A stretch of DNA of 64,000 nucleotides from JAHIYU01 sp964476155 (GTDB lineage Bacteria > Krumholzibacteriota > Krumholzibacteriia > LZORAL124-64-63), in the NCBI GenBank assembly GCA_964476155.1, contig CAYYYS010000008.1, forward strand, positions 1 to 64,000. Reading direction: 5' to 3'. Below are positions 32,704 to 42,525 of this stretch, in pieces. A model generated the notes under the pieces. That model was not told the DNA's origin. It did no database searches and saw nothing but the letters and a program-made list of their open reading frames with translations. Both the position numbers and the translations under genes were made by a program. Each line of letters starts with the position of its first letter. Within the stretch, counting starts at the first letter, position 1.

Positions 32704-34426
32704 TGTATGCGTATATGCGCTGACCAGGCTTGATAAGACTGGTCTTGTGCATGTTGTTTACCCGCCGCAAATGCCGCAGGCTGACACCCAGTTTGCGGGC
32801 AATACCGCTCAGCGTGTCGCCTGTCCTGACCCGGTAACTGGTCCGTTCATGTCCGGACGGCGGTACGTAGTGACCATTCTCCGCGACCCGTTTCCGGGCC
32901 CGATCAGAGAGTTCGGCAGGCATGGGGATCAGCAGCCGGTCGCCGGGATGGATCAACGCGGCGTTACTGATCTTGTTGAGCCGCGCGATGTCCCGGACGC
33001 CGGTGCCGTACCGGGTCGCGATGGCGCCCAGGGTCTCACCCCGATTGACCGTATGCCGACGCCAGGTGAGCCGCTCGGCCAGGGGGATGGACCGCAGCTT
33101 GAGCATGCAGGCCGCCCCCGTGCCCGTGGGCACACGCACCGGGTAGTCGGTCTTGCCCGGCGGTGTGGCTTCGCGCAACAAGGCCGGGTTCAGGGCGACG
33201 ATGGCCGTTTTGTCCACAGCGGCGCAGCGGGCGATCAGACCGAGATCGGTGGCATCGGTGACATCGATCACGTCATATCCCAACTTGTCATCCACGGTAG
33301 GTTCGAAGCCGTAGGCCAACGGGTCCTCGCAAATCCGCGCGGTGGCAATGAACTTGGGGATGTGGTTGCGGGTCTGATAGGGGAGATGCAGCTGCCAGAA
33401 GTCATCGTGGCCGGCGATACGGATCGCCCGGTCGACGCGATGCTCCCCCGTGTTGTATCCCGCCAGAACCAGGGCCCAGTCGCCGAAATGATGGTAGAGC
33501 TGGGACAAATAGTTGACCGCCGCGCGGGTGGCCATCTCGGGGTCCCGACGTTCGTCGACCCACCAGTCACAACGAAGATGGTAGTGCCGGGCGGTGCCCG
33601 CCATGAACTGCCAGGTACCCATGGCGCCGACACCCGAACGGGCGCGTGGGTTGAAACCACTCTCGATGGCCGCCAGATAGATCAGTTCCCGAGGCAATTC
33701 GGCTTCATCGAGCTGACGGTAGATCAGCGAGTCGACAACCGCCTTGCGGTCGAGCCATTTCTGGATGCTGCCGCGCCCCTTGCCCTTGAAGTAGCCGATC
33801 CACTTGTCGACTGCATCGTTGTTGACCATGAGCAGGTCGCCCTGGATATCGCTGAGCGCGCCGCCGGACACCGGAATCAACGAGTCGGGGAACGACAGAC
33901 CGCGCAGATTATCGTACGCGGACGCGAGCAGGGATTCGTCTGCGGCGACCGACAGGCTCAAGGCCTGATCCTCGGCCAGAACCCCCGCGAGCAGAGAGAC
34001 GCGACGATCGAGACTGGACAGGAAAACGAGGGCGACGCTGTCCGTGTCGGCCGGCACCAGCGCGACCGCTTCGTCCTTGAGGACGAAGAGCAGATCTTCG
34101 GCCGCCTCGTAGTGAGAGAGGGAGAGGAGTTCCAGGGCTTGACGATACATTTCGTCGAGTTGCGCCAGATCGGGCCTGTCACCCAGCATCTGACGCAAGG
34201 CCTGCCCGGCGGGGCCCTCGGGGGGTTGGGTGGCCATGTCCGGGGCGATTTCAACGGCGACCGTGTCGGTAATCGCAGACGAAGAATCGGACGCAATTAC
34301 GACTGAATCGTCTTGGCGAGACGACGCGGGGGGAGTGCTGGCGCAGCCCCCCGACAAATATGTCGAAACGACCAGGAACATGAGAGTTGCGAAAGCCTTG
34401 AAACTCGGCTGTAGCGTACGGTTCAT
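32687..34426 (-). CDS. MltD-like lytic transglycosylase lipoprotein with two LysM domains
   Basis: 579 residues. Cleaves peptidoglycan glycan strands. Lipoprotein signal with lipobox LSGGC; a helical N-terminal region; SLT catalytic domain with catalytic Glu at about 255 (AAIESGFNPRARSGVGAMGTW) and AGYNTGEHRVDRAI; two C-terminal LysM peptidoglycan-binding repeats (HTVNRGETLGAIATRYG; YRVRTGDTLSGIARKLG). The ATG at 34426 is chosen because CCAGGAG lies 7 nt upstream and it begins the lipoprotein signal; the frame is open 24 codons further. Convergent with the PorV-like gene, divergent from the GGDEF gene. Confidence 0.92.
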   Translation of the reverse strand: MNRTLQPSFKAFATLMFLVVSTYLSGGCASTPPASSRQDDSVVIASDSSSAITDTVAVEIAPDMATQPPEGPAGQALRQMLGDRPDLAQLDEMYRQALELLSLSHYEAAEDLLFVLKDEAVALVPADTDSVALVFLSSLDRRVSLLAGVLAEDQALSLSVAADESLLASAYDNLRGLSFPDSLIPVSGGALSDIQGDLLMVNNDAVDKWIGYFKGKGRGSIQKWLDRKAVVDSLIYRQLDEAELPRELIYLAAIESGFNPRARSGVGAMGTWQFMAGTARHYHLRCDWWVDERRDPEMATRAAVNYLSQLYHHFGDWALVLAGYNTGEHRVDRAIRIAGHDDFWQLHLPYQTRNHIPKFIATARICEDPLAYGFEPTVDDKLGYDVIDVTDATDLGLIARCAAVDKTAIVALNPALLREATPPGKTDYPVRVPTGTGAACMLKLRSIPLAERLTWRRHTVNRGETLGAIATRYGTGVRDIARLNKISNAALIHPGDRLLIPMPAELSDRARKRVAENGHYVPPSGHERTSYRVRTGDTLSGIARKLGVSLRHLRRVNNMHKTSLIKPGQRIYAYRPPKP

Positions 34427-34594
34427 CCTTGAACTCCTGGGACTCGGGGCGATTCTTGTGAACGATGTTCCACTTGTAGCAAATGCCCGGACGAGCATAG
34501 ATGCTCAACACCGGGGCAGTCTATATTGCAAGTTTGCGCACGATGTGTCACAATTAAGACTGTGTGGCGACAGTTGCGTCGCTTCAATATACGC

Positions 34595-36028
34595 ATGTAC
34601 CGTCACAAGCAAAGCGACAACTGTGGGGAGACACGAACAGCATTGCGATCCTTGATCCGACATCTCCTGTCCGTTGCCAAGATCAGTGCGGCCCAGAAGC
34701 ACGCTTTGCGCGTTGCGCTGGCGAGTCACGATGACGAAGCCTTGCGTGCGGCCGGTCGAACACTGGTCGCTACGTTGCTCAAGCGTGGAGACCTGGTGCG
34801 CGTACGCGTTAGCGGCGACAGTGAGACTGACGCCCACTATTATGCGCTGCGGGATCACGCGGCTCTACTGGATTTGTCATCCATCTACGCCGAGCGCCCC
34901 ACCGAACCCGTGGATGTCCCCGACTCCATGAGTCCCCAGATCGCCAAGGATTTTGATAGTCACGACCGGGTTCTCAATGCCATGGAACGAGCCCAGGACC
35001 TCAGCGTGATACGCTCGGCCGGCGACGGCGTGGCCCCTCTGCTGCAGGATGTCCTTGAGCTGCTGAAGCCGACGTTCGCAGGCACCGAGTTGCACATCGA
35101 GCTTTTCAAATCCGCCGACGTGCCCGATCCCTTGCCGAGCATCCACCATTGTCCCCACGGTGAGCGTCCTTTCTGGGCCTTGAGCCGTGTGGACGGCGAA
35201 GCCGTCTGGATTCCGTCCTGGGCAGAACTTCCGCCCAGGCTTCAGCAGCACATCGCCCCGGAAAGCGCTACCGACGGTTTCGTCGCCGGCGTCGCCGTAC
35301 CGCTACACCCGCCGCTCGCGGACGTGGCCACCGATGATCAAGGCCCCATCAACGAGGTGGGCTTGCTGTACGTGATTCAGCTGGATCCCACGGATCGGGA
35401 AACGCTCATCCGGTTGGCCTTTCGCATCTCGCGATTCGTCACCAACGGGTGGCGTCAGACCAGTCTGATGAACCGCCTGGTGCACATCGACACACTGACG
35501 GGTGTCCACAACCGAGCCTTCTTCGACGATCAACTCGTGCTCGAGATCGAACGCGCCCAGCGCCGCAAGTCCACTCTGGTGCTGCTTCTCGGCGACATCG
35601 ATCATTTCAAGGACGTGAACGACCGGTATGGCCATCCGGCCGGCGACCGTGTTCTTAAATCGGTGGCACGTGAACTGCAAAAAGGTTTGCGTCGCATCGA
35701 TCTGGTCTGTCGCGTCGGCGGTGAAGAGTTTGCGCTCGTACTGCCCAACACCGACATCACGGCAGCCCGGGACATCGTGACCCGTATCCAGGTAAGCATC
35801 GCAAATCTCCGGCTCTCCGATCCCGATGCGGATGAGCCTTTGCGCGTGACGATCTCATTCGGCGGCACCTCCTTCCCGGGATCCGGCGATACGCCGGACG
35901 AGCTCTATCGGAACGCGGATCGAATGCTCTACCTGTCGAAGCAGAGAGGCCGCAACAGGTGCCACTTCTGGAATTCCGACGGAGATCCCATTCTTACCCT
36001 GCCCCGCTACAACGCACCGGCCGACTGA
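34595..36028 (+). CDS. GAF-like/GGDEF diguanylate cyclase
   Basis: About 477 residues. Makes cyclic di-GMP from two GTP. N-terminal helical part, a GAF-like sensory region (about 120-290, with VWIPSWAELPPRLQ and VGLLYVIQLDPTDRE), then a GGDEF domain with an intact GGEEF at 375-379 and an inhibitory RxxD site (RRID) five residues upstream, so it should be active and feedback-inhibited. No membrane segment. Start uncertain: ATG 34595 is used; the frame is open to 34526, and TTG 34643 after GGGGAG is another option. May feed the FleQ-like regulator and motility switching; that is an inference. Confidence 0.85.
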   Translation: MYRHKQSDNCGETRTALRSLIRHLLSVAKISAAQKHALRVALASHDDEALRAAGRTLVATLLKRGDLVRVRVSGDSETDAHYYALRDHAALLDLSSIYAERPTEPVDVPDSMSPQIAKDFDSHDRVLNAMERAQDLSVIRSAGDGVAPLLQDVLELLKPTFAGTELHIELFKSADVPDPLPSIHHCPHGERPFWALSRVDGEAVWIPSWAELPPRLQQHIAPESATDGFVAGVAVPLHPPLADVATDDQGPINEVGLLYVIQLDPTDRETLIRLAFRISRFVTNGWRQTSLMNRLVHIDTLTGVHNRAFFDDQLVLEIERAQRRKSTLVLLLGDIDHFKDVNDRYGHPAGDRVLKSVARELQKGLRRIDLVCRVGGEEFALVLPNTDITAARDIVTRIQVSIANLRLSDPDADEPLRVTISFGGTSFPGSGDTPDELYRNADRMLYLSKQRGRNRCHFWNSDGDPILTLPRYNAPAD

Positions 36029-38466
36029 TCCGTGAGTTTGCCCACCCCATAATCACCTCGTTGGTAGCCGCGCCCTGGCCTGTCATGTGGGCCCTGACGC
36101 TGATGATCTCGTTGGCGGCAGGGGAGTGGCGTGCGCGCACGGTTCCCCAGGCCGGACCGCTGTGCGCACTGGACGTTACGCAGTCTGTACGAACCTCCTG
36201 TGCCGCTCCGTTGCTTTTGGCCCTGGGCACCCACCCCGTCATCCGGCCATTGGTAACGGTGGGTACGATGCTGCTGGGCTGGAACGCGGGTATTCAGCTC
36301 CGGGACGCCACCAACGACGACATGGGACTCCGGTGCGACGATCCGTGGTCACCCTCCCATCGTGATGTCTGGCGAGGACCCGCGTACTTGCGTGTGACGG
36401 CCTGGCCGCGGTCTGCCGGCGAGCGATGGCGCGCACCGGCCGTGATCCTGGGATTGGGAACACCCGATCCGGACGACAAGGCTCGGCCCGTCCCGGGTGA
36501 AGGCGTGATGGTCAGCGCCAAGGGGACGCCGCCCCGTCTATGGCAAGTCCTCGGGGGCGATCTGGATCTTCGCCGCCCACGCCGGGCAACCGTTCCCGGG
36601 GGGTTTTCTCCATACCGGTTTCTGCAGGGTCGTGGTGTCGATTGGGAAGGACGCATAGGCGACGTCTCCCTGGTACCGGATGCCGGCTTCTTGAACCGCT
36701 CCGGGAGCCAGGGTCTTTCACCGTTGCGAGAGAGGGTGGTCCGACGGTTGACCCGTCTATTCCCGCCCGACGAGGCCCATCTCCTGCAATCCGTCCTGCT
36801 GGGGCACAAAACCGAAGGGATCCATGCCCTGCGCAACGCCTACGCGACTGTTGGTCTGGGGCACCTCTTCGCCGTGAGCGGTCTGCACGTGGGATTGGTG
36901 GCCGGCGTTGTCTTGCTCATTCTGCGTGGTGTGCGTGCGGGGCGTCTCGCGATGTTGATCGGTCTCACGCTTTTCCTGATCGTCTATGTGTTTCTGGTCG
37001 GCATGCCCGGTTCTTCACTGAGGGCCGCGGCGCTGTTGATAATGACCATGCTGGCCGGATGGGCCGGACGTGATCATGACGGGTTGCGCACCTTGGGACT
37101 ACTGCTGTGGATCTGGGCACTCGCCACTCCGGGCGCCTTGGTGGATTCGGGACTGCGGTTGTCCTTCGGCGCCGCGGCCGGGATCATCGTTACGCTCCGG
37201 CTCGTGACGCCCTACTTGCACGACCGCACCCGTATCCTGCGCTGGTTGGGGAACGCGCTCGCCGTCAGTATCGGCGCACAACTCGGAGCCCTGCCCGAGA
37301 CCGCCCGCAGTTTCGGTTGGCTGCACCCGCTGGCCACGCTCTTCAATCTGGTGGCCGTCCCCGCGTTCAGCGGTGCGGTCTGGTTGGCGGCCGGAGCCCT
37401 GCTCATACCCTGGCCCTGGCTGGCCGAGACATTTGCGTCGTGGGCCTGGTTGATCCTGCGTCTGCTCTCCGCCGGCGCCGCCATGATGTCCGACACCGTG
37501 GATTGCCGAATCGGCTTGCCCGAATGGGGCCCGGTGGCCGCCGCGATATTCATAGGCGGCACATGCGGAATCGTCGTGTGTTGCCGGGGCCGCACGATTG
37601 TTGCGCGACTGATCGGCGGACTCGCGGTCTGTTCGCTCCTGGTGGTACCATATATTGGTCGGACGCTAAGACCCGGCGACATGACGACCGTACAGTTCGA
37701 TATTGGCCAGGGAGATTGTGCCCTCTTCGTCTTTCCCGACGACAGCGCCGTTCTGATCGACACGGGAGAAACCTGGCATGATACCGGACCCTTTGCGCGT
37801 AATGTACGCCCGTGGATGAGACGGGAGGGGATCGACCGACTCAGCGGAGTGATCCTCACGCATGCGCACGCGGATCACGACGGCGCCGCCGGCCAGGTTG
37901 CCGATGCGCTGCCGGTGGGCGTCTGGTGGCTGGGCGGATCGACCTCGGCTCCAGCCGAAGGTATCGCGATACACCCCGCGCCTGGCGACACGCTCCATGT
38001 CGGGGGAGAGTGGGCGCTGGTCTGTGTCGCATTGCCCATGGCCGAGACTGAAGAGAACGACCGGTCCCTGGCGGTTGCCCTGGTATGTGAACAGCGAATT
38101 CGGGGTCTGTGGACCGGCGATCTGGAAGCGGCCGGAGAACAGGCTCTCCTGGGAAACATCGACGCGTGGCCCGCAGAGGGTATCGATGTACTCAAGGCCG
38201 GACATCACGGCAGCCGGACATCCAGTACCGTGTCTTTGCTCGACACGATACGGCCGGCAAGGGTCCTGGTGAGCTGCGGCATCGAGAACCGTCACAGTCA
38301 CCCCAGCCATGGCGTATTCCTGACGCACGGAGATACGATCACCGCCCTGCGAACCGATCTCTGCGGCACTCTATTCGTCCGCTGGCACAGGAACGGACCA
38401 CCTGAAATCCGGGCTCACGCCACCGGTCGTGCGCAGCAACTTGACACCACCCGGGACGGCGCGTAA
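35959..38466 (+). CDS. comEC: ComEC/Rec2 family DNA uptake channel
   Basis: 835 residues. Inner-membrane channel for single-stranded DNA in natural transformation. N-terminal membrane segments and DUF4131-like region, central competence domain (GLGHLFAVSGLHVGLVAGVVLLIL; VGMPGSSLRAAALLIMTM) with many membrane helices, then a metallo-beta-lactamase domain with THAHADHDGAAGQ and KAGHHGSRTSS. The start overlaps the diguanylate cyclase by 70 nt (GTG 35959 after AGAGAGG); a later in-frame start cannot be excluded. Other competence genes are not in the window. Confidence 0.92.
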   Translation: MPLLEFRRRSHSYPAPLQRTGRLIREFAHPIITSLVAAPWPVMWALTLMISLAAGEWRARTVPQAGPLCALDVTQSVRTSCAAPLLLALGTHPVIRPLVTVGTMLLGWNAGIQLRDATNDDMGLRCDDPWSPSHRDVWRGPAYLRVTAWPRSAGERWRAPAVILGLGTPDPDDKARPVPGEGVMVSAKGTPPRLWQVLGGDLDLRRPRRATVPGGFSPYRFLQGRGVDWEGRIGDVSLVPDAGFLNRSGSQGLSPLRERVVRRLTRLFPPDEAHLLQSVLLGHKTEGIHALRNAYATVGLGHLFAVSGLHVGLVAGVVLLILRGVRAGRLAMLIGLTLFLIVYVFLVGMPGSSLRAAALLIMTMLAGWAGRDHDGLRTLGLLLWIWALATPGALVDSGLRLSFGAAAGIIVTLRLVTPYLHDRTRILRWLGNALAVSIGAQLGALPETARSFGWLHPLATLFNLVAVPAFSGAVWLAAGALLIPWPWLAETFASWAWLILRLLSAGAAMMSDTVDCRIGLPEWGPVAAAIFIGGTCGIVVCCRGRTIVARLIGGLAVCSLLVVPYIGRTLRPGDMTTVQFDIGQGDCALFVFPDDSAVLIDTGETWHDTGPFARNVRPWMRREGIDRLSGVILTHAHADHDGAAGQVADALPVGVWWLGGSTSAPAEGIAIHPAPGDTLHVGGEWALVCVALPMAETEENDRSLAVALVCEQRIRGLWTGDLEAAGEQALLGNIDAWPAEGIDVLKAGHHGSRTSSTVSLLDTIRPARVLVSCGIENRHSHPSHGVFLTHGDTITALRTDLCGTLFVRWHRNGPPEIRAHATGRAQQLDTTRDGA

Positions 38467-38469
38467 CAT
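38441..38469 (+). promoter_or_regulatory. Sigma-70-type promoter of purC
   Basis: Perfect -35 TTGACA (38441-38446), 17-bp spacer, -10 TAACAT (38464-38469). It overlaps the last codons of comEC, with a start near 38476 and a leader of about 38 nt to the purC ATG. Confidence 0.7.
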
Positions 38470-38513
38470 GCCCGCGTCACGACTTCCCTGGACATTATCG
38501 AAACGGGAGAGAG

Positions 38514-39419
38514 ATGCAATCGTTGCGCAGCACGGTCGATCTCGGGCTGGCCCCCGACCGCAAGGGCAAGGTTCGCGAGATCTTTGATTTAGGTGAGGAA
38601 CTGCTCATCGTCGCCACCGACCGTATCTCGGCCTACGACGTCATCATGGATCAGATGGTCCCTGGGCGCGGGTGCGTACTTACCGTGATGACAATGGCAT
38701 GGCTGAAACACTTCAAGGAAATACCGAACCATCTGGTCACTGCCGAAGCCGACCTGTTTCCGGCACCGTTCAGTGATCTGCGTGATGAACTCGCCGGCCG
38801 GTCCATGCTGGTCAGGAAAGCCGAGGCGTTTCCCGTGGAATGCATTGCCCGCGGGTACATAACCGGCTCCGGGTGGCGCAGTTACCTGGATACAGGGTCG
38901 ATATGCAGCCATGTGCTGCCGGAAGGGCTTCTGAAATCCCAGCAGCTGCCCCAGGCCCTGTTCACACCCTCGACAAAAGCGGAGACGGGACACGACGAGA
39001 ACATCGGCTTCGCGGAGATGGTCGATCTGGTCGGTGAGGACCATGCCGCCCAGTTGCGGGACCTGACTCTGGACCTCTACACGCGCGCCGCCGCCTACGC
39101 CAAGGTCGGCGACGTCCTCATCGCCGACACCAAATTCGAGTTCGGCCTCATCGACGGACAGATCACCCTGATCGACGAGGTTCTGACGCCCGACTCCAGT
39201 CGCTTCTGGCCGGCGGCCCAGCACGTGCCGGGCGAGGAACCGCCGAGCTGGGACAAGCAGATCCTGCGCAACCATCTCGACACGCTCGACTGGAACAAGA
39301 CGTACCCGCCGCCGTCCCTGCCCCGGGAAATCCTGGACCGCACCGCGGAGCGTTATCGGGAAGTCCTCAACATTCTCTTTGCGGAGGAGGCTCGTCAATG
39401 GCACGCGCCCCTGAGCTGA
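38514..39419 (+). CDS. purC: Phosphoribosylaminoimidazole-succinocarboxamide synthase PurC
   Basis: 301 residues. Joins aspartate to CAIR with ATP to make SAICAR in purine synthesis. Signatures: GKVREIFDLGEELLIVATDRISAYDVIM near the start, VECIARGYITGSGWRSY, and LIADTKFEFGLIDGQITLIDEVLTPDSSRFW. Of the longer class of SAICAR synthases (about 300 residues). GGGAGAG precedes the ATG. Overlaps purH by 22 nt, so purC-purH-guaA likely form one purine operon. Confidence 0.97.
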   Translation: MQSLRSTVDLGLAPDRKGKVREIFDLGEELLIVATDRISAYDVIMDQMVPGRGCVLTVMTMAWLKHFKEIPNHLVTAEADLFPAPFSDLRDELAGRSMLVRKAEAFPVECIARGYITGSGWRSYLDTGSICSHVLPEGLLKSQQLPQALFTPSTKAETGHDENIGFAEMVDLVGEDHAAQLRDLTLDLYTRAAAYAKVGDVLIADTKFEFGLIDGQITLIDEVLTPDSSRFWPAAQHVPGEEPPSWDKQILRNHLDTLDWNKTYPPPSLPREILDRTAERYREVLNILFAEEARQWHAPLS

Positions 39420-40942
39420 ACCGGCGCCGGCGCGCTCTGTTCAGTGTGACCGACAAGTCGCAGCTGTCTGTTCTGGCGGAAGTCATGAGCGAGTTCGATT
39501 ATGAGCTGTTGGCCAGCGGCGGAACCGCCGCGCACCTGCGCGAAGCGGGATTCACGGTGACCGACGTGAGCGAGGTGACCGGATTCCCCGAGATCTTCGG
39601 CGGACGCGTGAAGACTCTCCATCCGAAAGTCTTCGGGGGCATTCTCGGCGCGGTCGAGTCCGACTTCGCGGGCGTGTCCGACCTCGGCGTGGCGCCCATC
39701 GACGTGGTGGTCTGCAATCTTTATGACTTCGAGGCGACCGTGTCCTCCGGTGCTGATCACGCGGCGGTCATCGAGAAGATCGACATCGGCGGACCGTCAC
39801 TGCTGCGCGCCGCCGCCAAGAACCACGGACGGGTCTGTGTCCTGAGCGACCCGACGTCCTATGCCGACTTCGCCGCCGACTGCCGGGCCAACGCCGGCTT
39901 TCCCGGGGACGACTTTCGCCGGCGGATGGCCGGGGAGACCTTCGCCCTGGTCACCGACTACGATCTGCAGGTCACCGAATATTTCGATGACGACCACCAC
40001 GACGGTCACCTGGGTGTGGAACTGCGCTACGGCGAGAATCCCCACCAGAAGGCCGAACTCTTCCTGCCGGGACTCGACGAGGACAACCCCCTCGACGGCA
40101 TGGGTCTGCGCCAGCTCAACGGCAAGGCGCTTTCCTTCAATAATTTCGTGGACGTGATCGCCGCCGCAAAACTGATCGGCGATCTCGACGGGGTCTGTTG
40201 CGCGGCCATCAAACACACCAATCCCTGCGGCGTCGGTGCGGGCCAGACACCGGCCGAAGCCCTGGACCGCGCCTTGCGTTGCGATCCCGATTCGGCTTTC
40301 GGCGGCATCTTTGCTTTCACCACCGAACTCGATCTCGAAGCCGTGACGGTTCTGCGCAAGCGTTTCTGTGAGGTGGTCATGGCGCCGGCCTTCGCGGACG
40401 AGGCCCTGGCGATCCTGCAGAAGAAGAAGAACCTGCGCGTGCTGAGCCTGGGCACGGACGTGTTCGCGGCCGCGACGCGGGGCAAGAGCCTCGCCTTCGG
40501 GGGCGTGCAATTGCACCAGGAAGAAGACGCCGGTTTCCCCGAGTTGGACAACTGGAAGCACGTGGCCGGGCCGGCCCCCGACACGAACATGACGTCCGCC
40601 CTGAAACTCCAGTGGCGCGTATGCAAACACGTCAAGAGCAACGCCATCGTTCTCGGCGATCACGAGAACACGCTGGGCATCGGCGCCGGCCAGATGAGTC
40701 GGGTCGACTCCACGCGCATCGCTGTGCGCAAGGCGGGTGACCAGTCGCTCTCCCTGCAAGGCTGTGTTTGCGCCTCGGACGCGTTCTTCCCCTTCGCCGA
40801 CAGCATCGAGCGTCTGCACAAGGCCGGTGTGGCCGGCGTGATCGCACCGGGCGGTTCGATCCGTGACGAGGAAGTCATCGCGGCCGCCGAGCGCCTCGGC
40901 ATCACCCTGATCCACACCGATCGGCGTCATTTCCGACATTGA
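39398..40942 (+). CDS. purH: Bifunctional AICAR transformylase/IMP cyclohydrolase PurH
   Basis: 514 residues. Carries out the last two steps to IMP. N-terminal cyclohydrolase domain (RRRALFSVTDKSQLSVLAEVM; SGGTAAHLREAGF; GRVKTLHPKVFGGIL) and C-terminal AICARFT domain (LRYGENPHQKAELF; AAIKHTNPCGVG; APGGSIRDEEVIAAAERLGI). The C terminus H-T-D-R-R-H-F-R-H fits the family. GGAGGAGG before the ATG inside purC. Confidence 0.98.
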   Translation: MARAPELNRRRRALFSVTDKSQLSVLAEVMSEFDYELLASGGTAAHLREAGFTVTDVSEVTGFPEIFGGRVKTLHPKVFGGILGAVESDFAGVSDLGVAPIDVVVCNLYDFEATVSSGADHAAVIEKIDIGGPSLLRAAAKNHGRVCVLSDPTSYADFAADCRANAGFPGDDFRRRMAGETFALVTDYDLQVTEYFDDDHHDGHLGVELRYGENPHQKAELFLPGLDEDNPLDGMGLRQLNGKALSFNNFVDVIAAAKLIGDLDGVCCAAIKHTNPCGVGAGQTPAEALDRALRCDPDSAFGGIFAFTTELDLEAVTVLRKRFCEVVMAPAFADEALAILQKKKNLRVLSLGTDVFAAATRGKSLAFGGVQLHQEEDAGFPELDNWKHVAGPAPDTNMTSALKLQWRVCKHVKSNAIVLGDHENTLGIGAGQMSRVDSTRIAVRKAGDQSLSLQGCVCASDAFFPFADSIERLHKAGVAGVIAPGGSIRDEEVIAAAERLGITLIHTDRRHFRH

Positions 40943-40961
40943 GAAGGATGGTATCGAGCGT

Positions 40962-42512
40962 ATGACCACGAAGCAGTCACAACCCCAGGTGGCGGTTCTC
41001 GATTTTGGATCCCAGTACACCCAGCTCATCGCGCGACGACTGCGCGAAGCGGGCGTCTTTTCCGAGATCTATCCCTACAATCGCTACCAGGAGTTGCTCG
41101 GGCGCGAAGAGATCCGCGGCGTGGTCTTGTCCGGCGGTCCGTCATCGGTCTACGAGGACAGCGCACCCGACATCGGGGACGAGCTCTTCACCGAGAACAA
41201 GCCCCTGCTCGGCATCTGCTACGGCATGCAGCTGATGTGTCGCAAGCTCGGCGGGGCCATCGAAAGCTCGGACAAGCGGGAGTACGGTCCGGCCACCATC
41301 CGGCGGGCCGGGGAGAATCGCCTCTTTGCCGACACTCCCGACCGCCAGGGCGTTTGGATGAGTCATGGCGATCGAGTCGGCGCGCTTCCCGACGGCTTCA
41401 CACCACTGGCCAGCTCGGAATCGATTCCTTTCGCCGCTGCCGGTGACGAGGCACGCGGCTACTACTGTGTCCAGTTCCATCCGGAAGTGGTGCATACCGA
41501 GTACGGGATGCAAATACTGCGCAACTTCAGCCGCGACATCTGTGCCATCGACAGTGAATGGTCGGCCGCCACGTTCGTGGAATCGATGATTCCCGAAATC
41601 CGCGAGCGGGTCGCCGACCACATGGTTTTGTGTGGCGTGTCGGGCGGCGTGGATTCGACGGTCGCGGCCACACTGATCGATCAGGCCGTGGGCAATCAGC
41701 TCCACACGGTTTTCGTCGACAACGGGCTTCTACGCCTGGGGGAAGCCGATGAGGTCGAGCACAACCTGAACGCCTTCCTGCATCGGCCGGTCCTGCGTGT
41801 CGACGCCCACAACGCCTTCCTGCTTCGTCTCCGGGGCGTGACCGATCCCGAGAAGAAGCGCAAGATCATCGGCAACACCTTCATCGAGGTCTTCAAGTCG
41901 GCGACCGTCGACCTCGGCCCCTTCAAGTTCCTGGCCCAGGGTACCCTCTACCCGGACCGCATCGAATCGGTGTCCGTCAACGGCCCGTCCCACGTGATCA
42001 AGTCACATCACAACGTGGGCGGCTTGCCCGAGGAACTCGGCTTCGAGTTGCTCGAACCCCTGGGCGAACTCTTCAAGGACGAGGTGCGCCGTGTGGGGCG
42101 CAGCCTGGACATCCCCGCTTCCCTGGTGATGCGTCACCCGTTCCCCGGCCCGGGTCTCGGGGTAAGGATTCTGGGCGAAGTGACGCCGGATCGGGTTCGC
42201 CTTCTCCAGGCAGCCGACCATATATTCATCCAGGAGCTGCACGAGAGCGATCAATACGACAAGATCTGGCAAGCCGGCGTGGTGTTGTTGCCCGTGCAGA
42301 CGGTCGGGGTCATGGGAGACCAGCGGACTTATGAATCGGTCGTGGCGCTACGCGCGGTAACGAGTCTGGACGGCATGACCGCCGACTGGGCCCGCATCCC
42401 CAGCGAAGTGCTGGCCCGCGTCAGCAACCGGATCATGAATGAAGTGCCGGGTGTCAACCGGGTGGCCTACGACATCAGCAGCAAGCCGCCCAGCACCATC
42501 GAATGGGAGTAG
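40962..42512 (+). CDS. guaA: GMP synthase (glutamine-hydrolysing) GuaA
   Basis: 516 residues. Converts XMP to GMP. N-terminal class I glutamine amidotransferase with nucleophile Cys at about 86 (GICYGMQLM) and His-Glu in QFHPEVVHT; ATP pyrophosphatase P-loop SGGVDSTVAA; C-terminal dimerisation domain (HPFPGPGLGVRILGE; VGVMGDQRTYE; RVAYDISSKPPSTIEWE). Third gene of the purine operon; the final WE is the usual terminus. Confidence 0.98.
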   Translation: MTTKQSQPQVAVLDFGSQYTQLIARRLREAGVFSEIYPYNRYQELLGREEIRGVVLSGGPSSVYEDSAPDIGDELFTENKPLLGICYGMQLMCRKLGGAIESSDKREYGPATIRRAGENRLFADTPDRQGVWMSHGDRVGALPDGFTPLASSESIPFAAAGDEARGYYCVQFHPEVVHTEYGMQILRNFSRDICAIDSEWSAATFVESMIPEIRERVADHMVLCGVSGGVDSTVAATLIDQAVGNQLHTVFVDNGLLRLGEADEVEHNLNAFLHRPVLRVDAHNAFLLRLRGVTDPEKKRKIIGNTFIEVFKSATVDLGPFKFLAQGTLYPDRIESVSVNGPSHVIKSHHNVGGLPEELGFELLEPLGELFKDEVRRVGRSLDIPASLVMRHPFPGPGLGVRILGEVTPDRVRLLQAADHIFIQELHESDQYDKIWQAGVVLLPVQTVGVMGDQRTYESVVALRAVTSLDGMTADWARIPSEVLARVSNRIMNEVPGVNRVAYDISSKPPSTIEWE

Positions 42513-42525
42513 CCTTCACTACACG

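Noticed and set aside
34515..34530. Sigma-54-like element before the diguanylate cyclase gene
   Set aside because: GGCAG...TTGCA has 11 bp between GG and GC instead of 10 and poor flanking matches.
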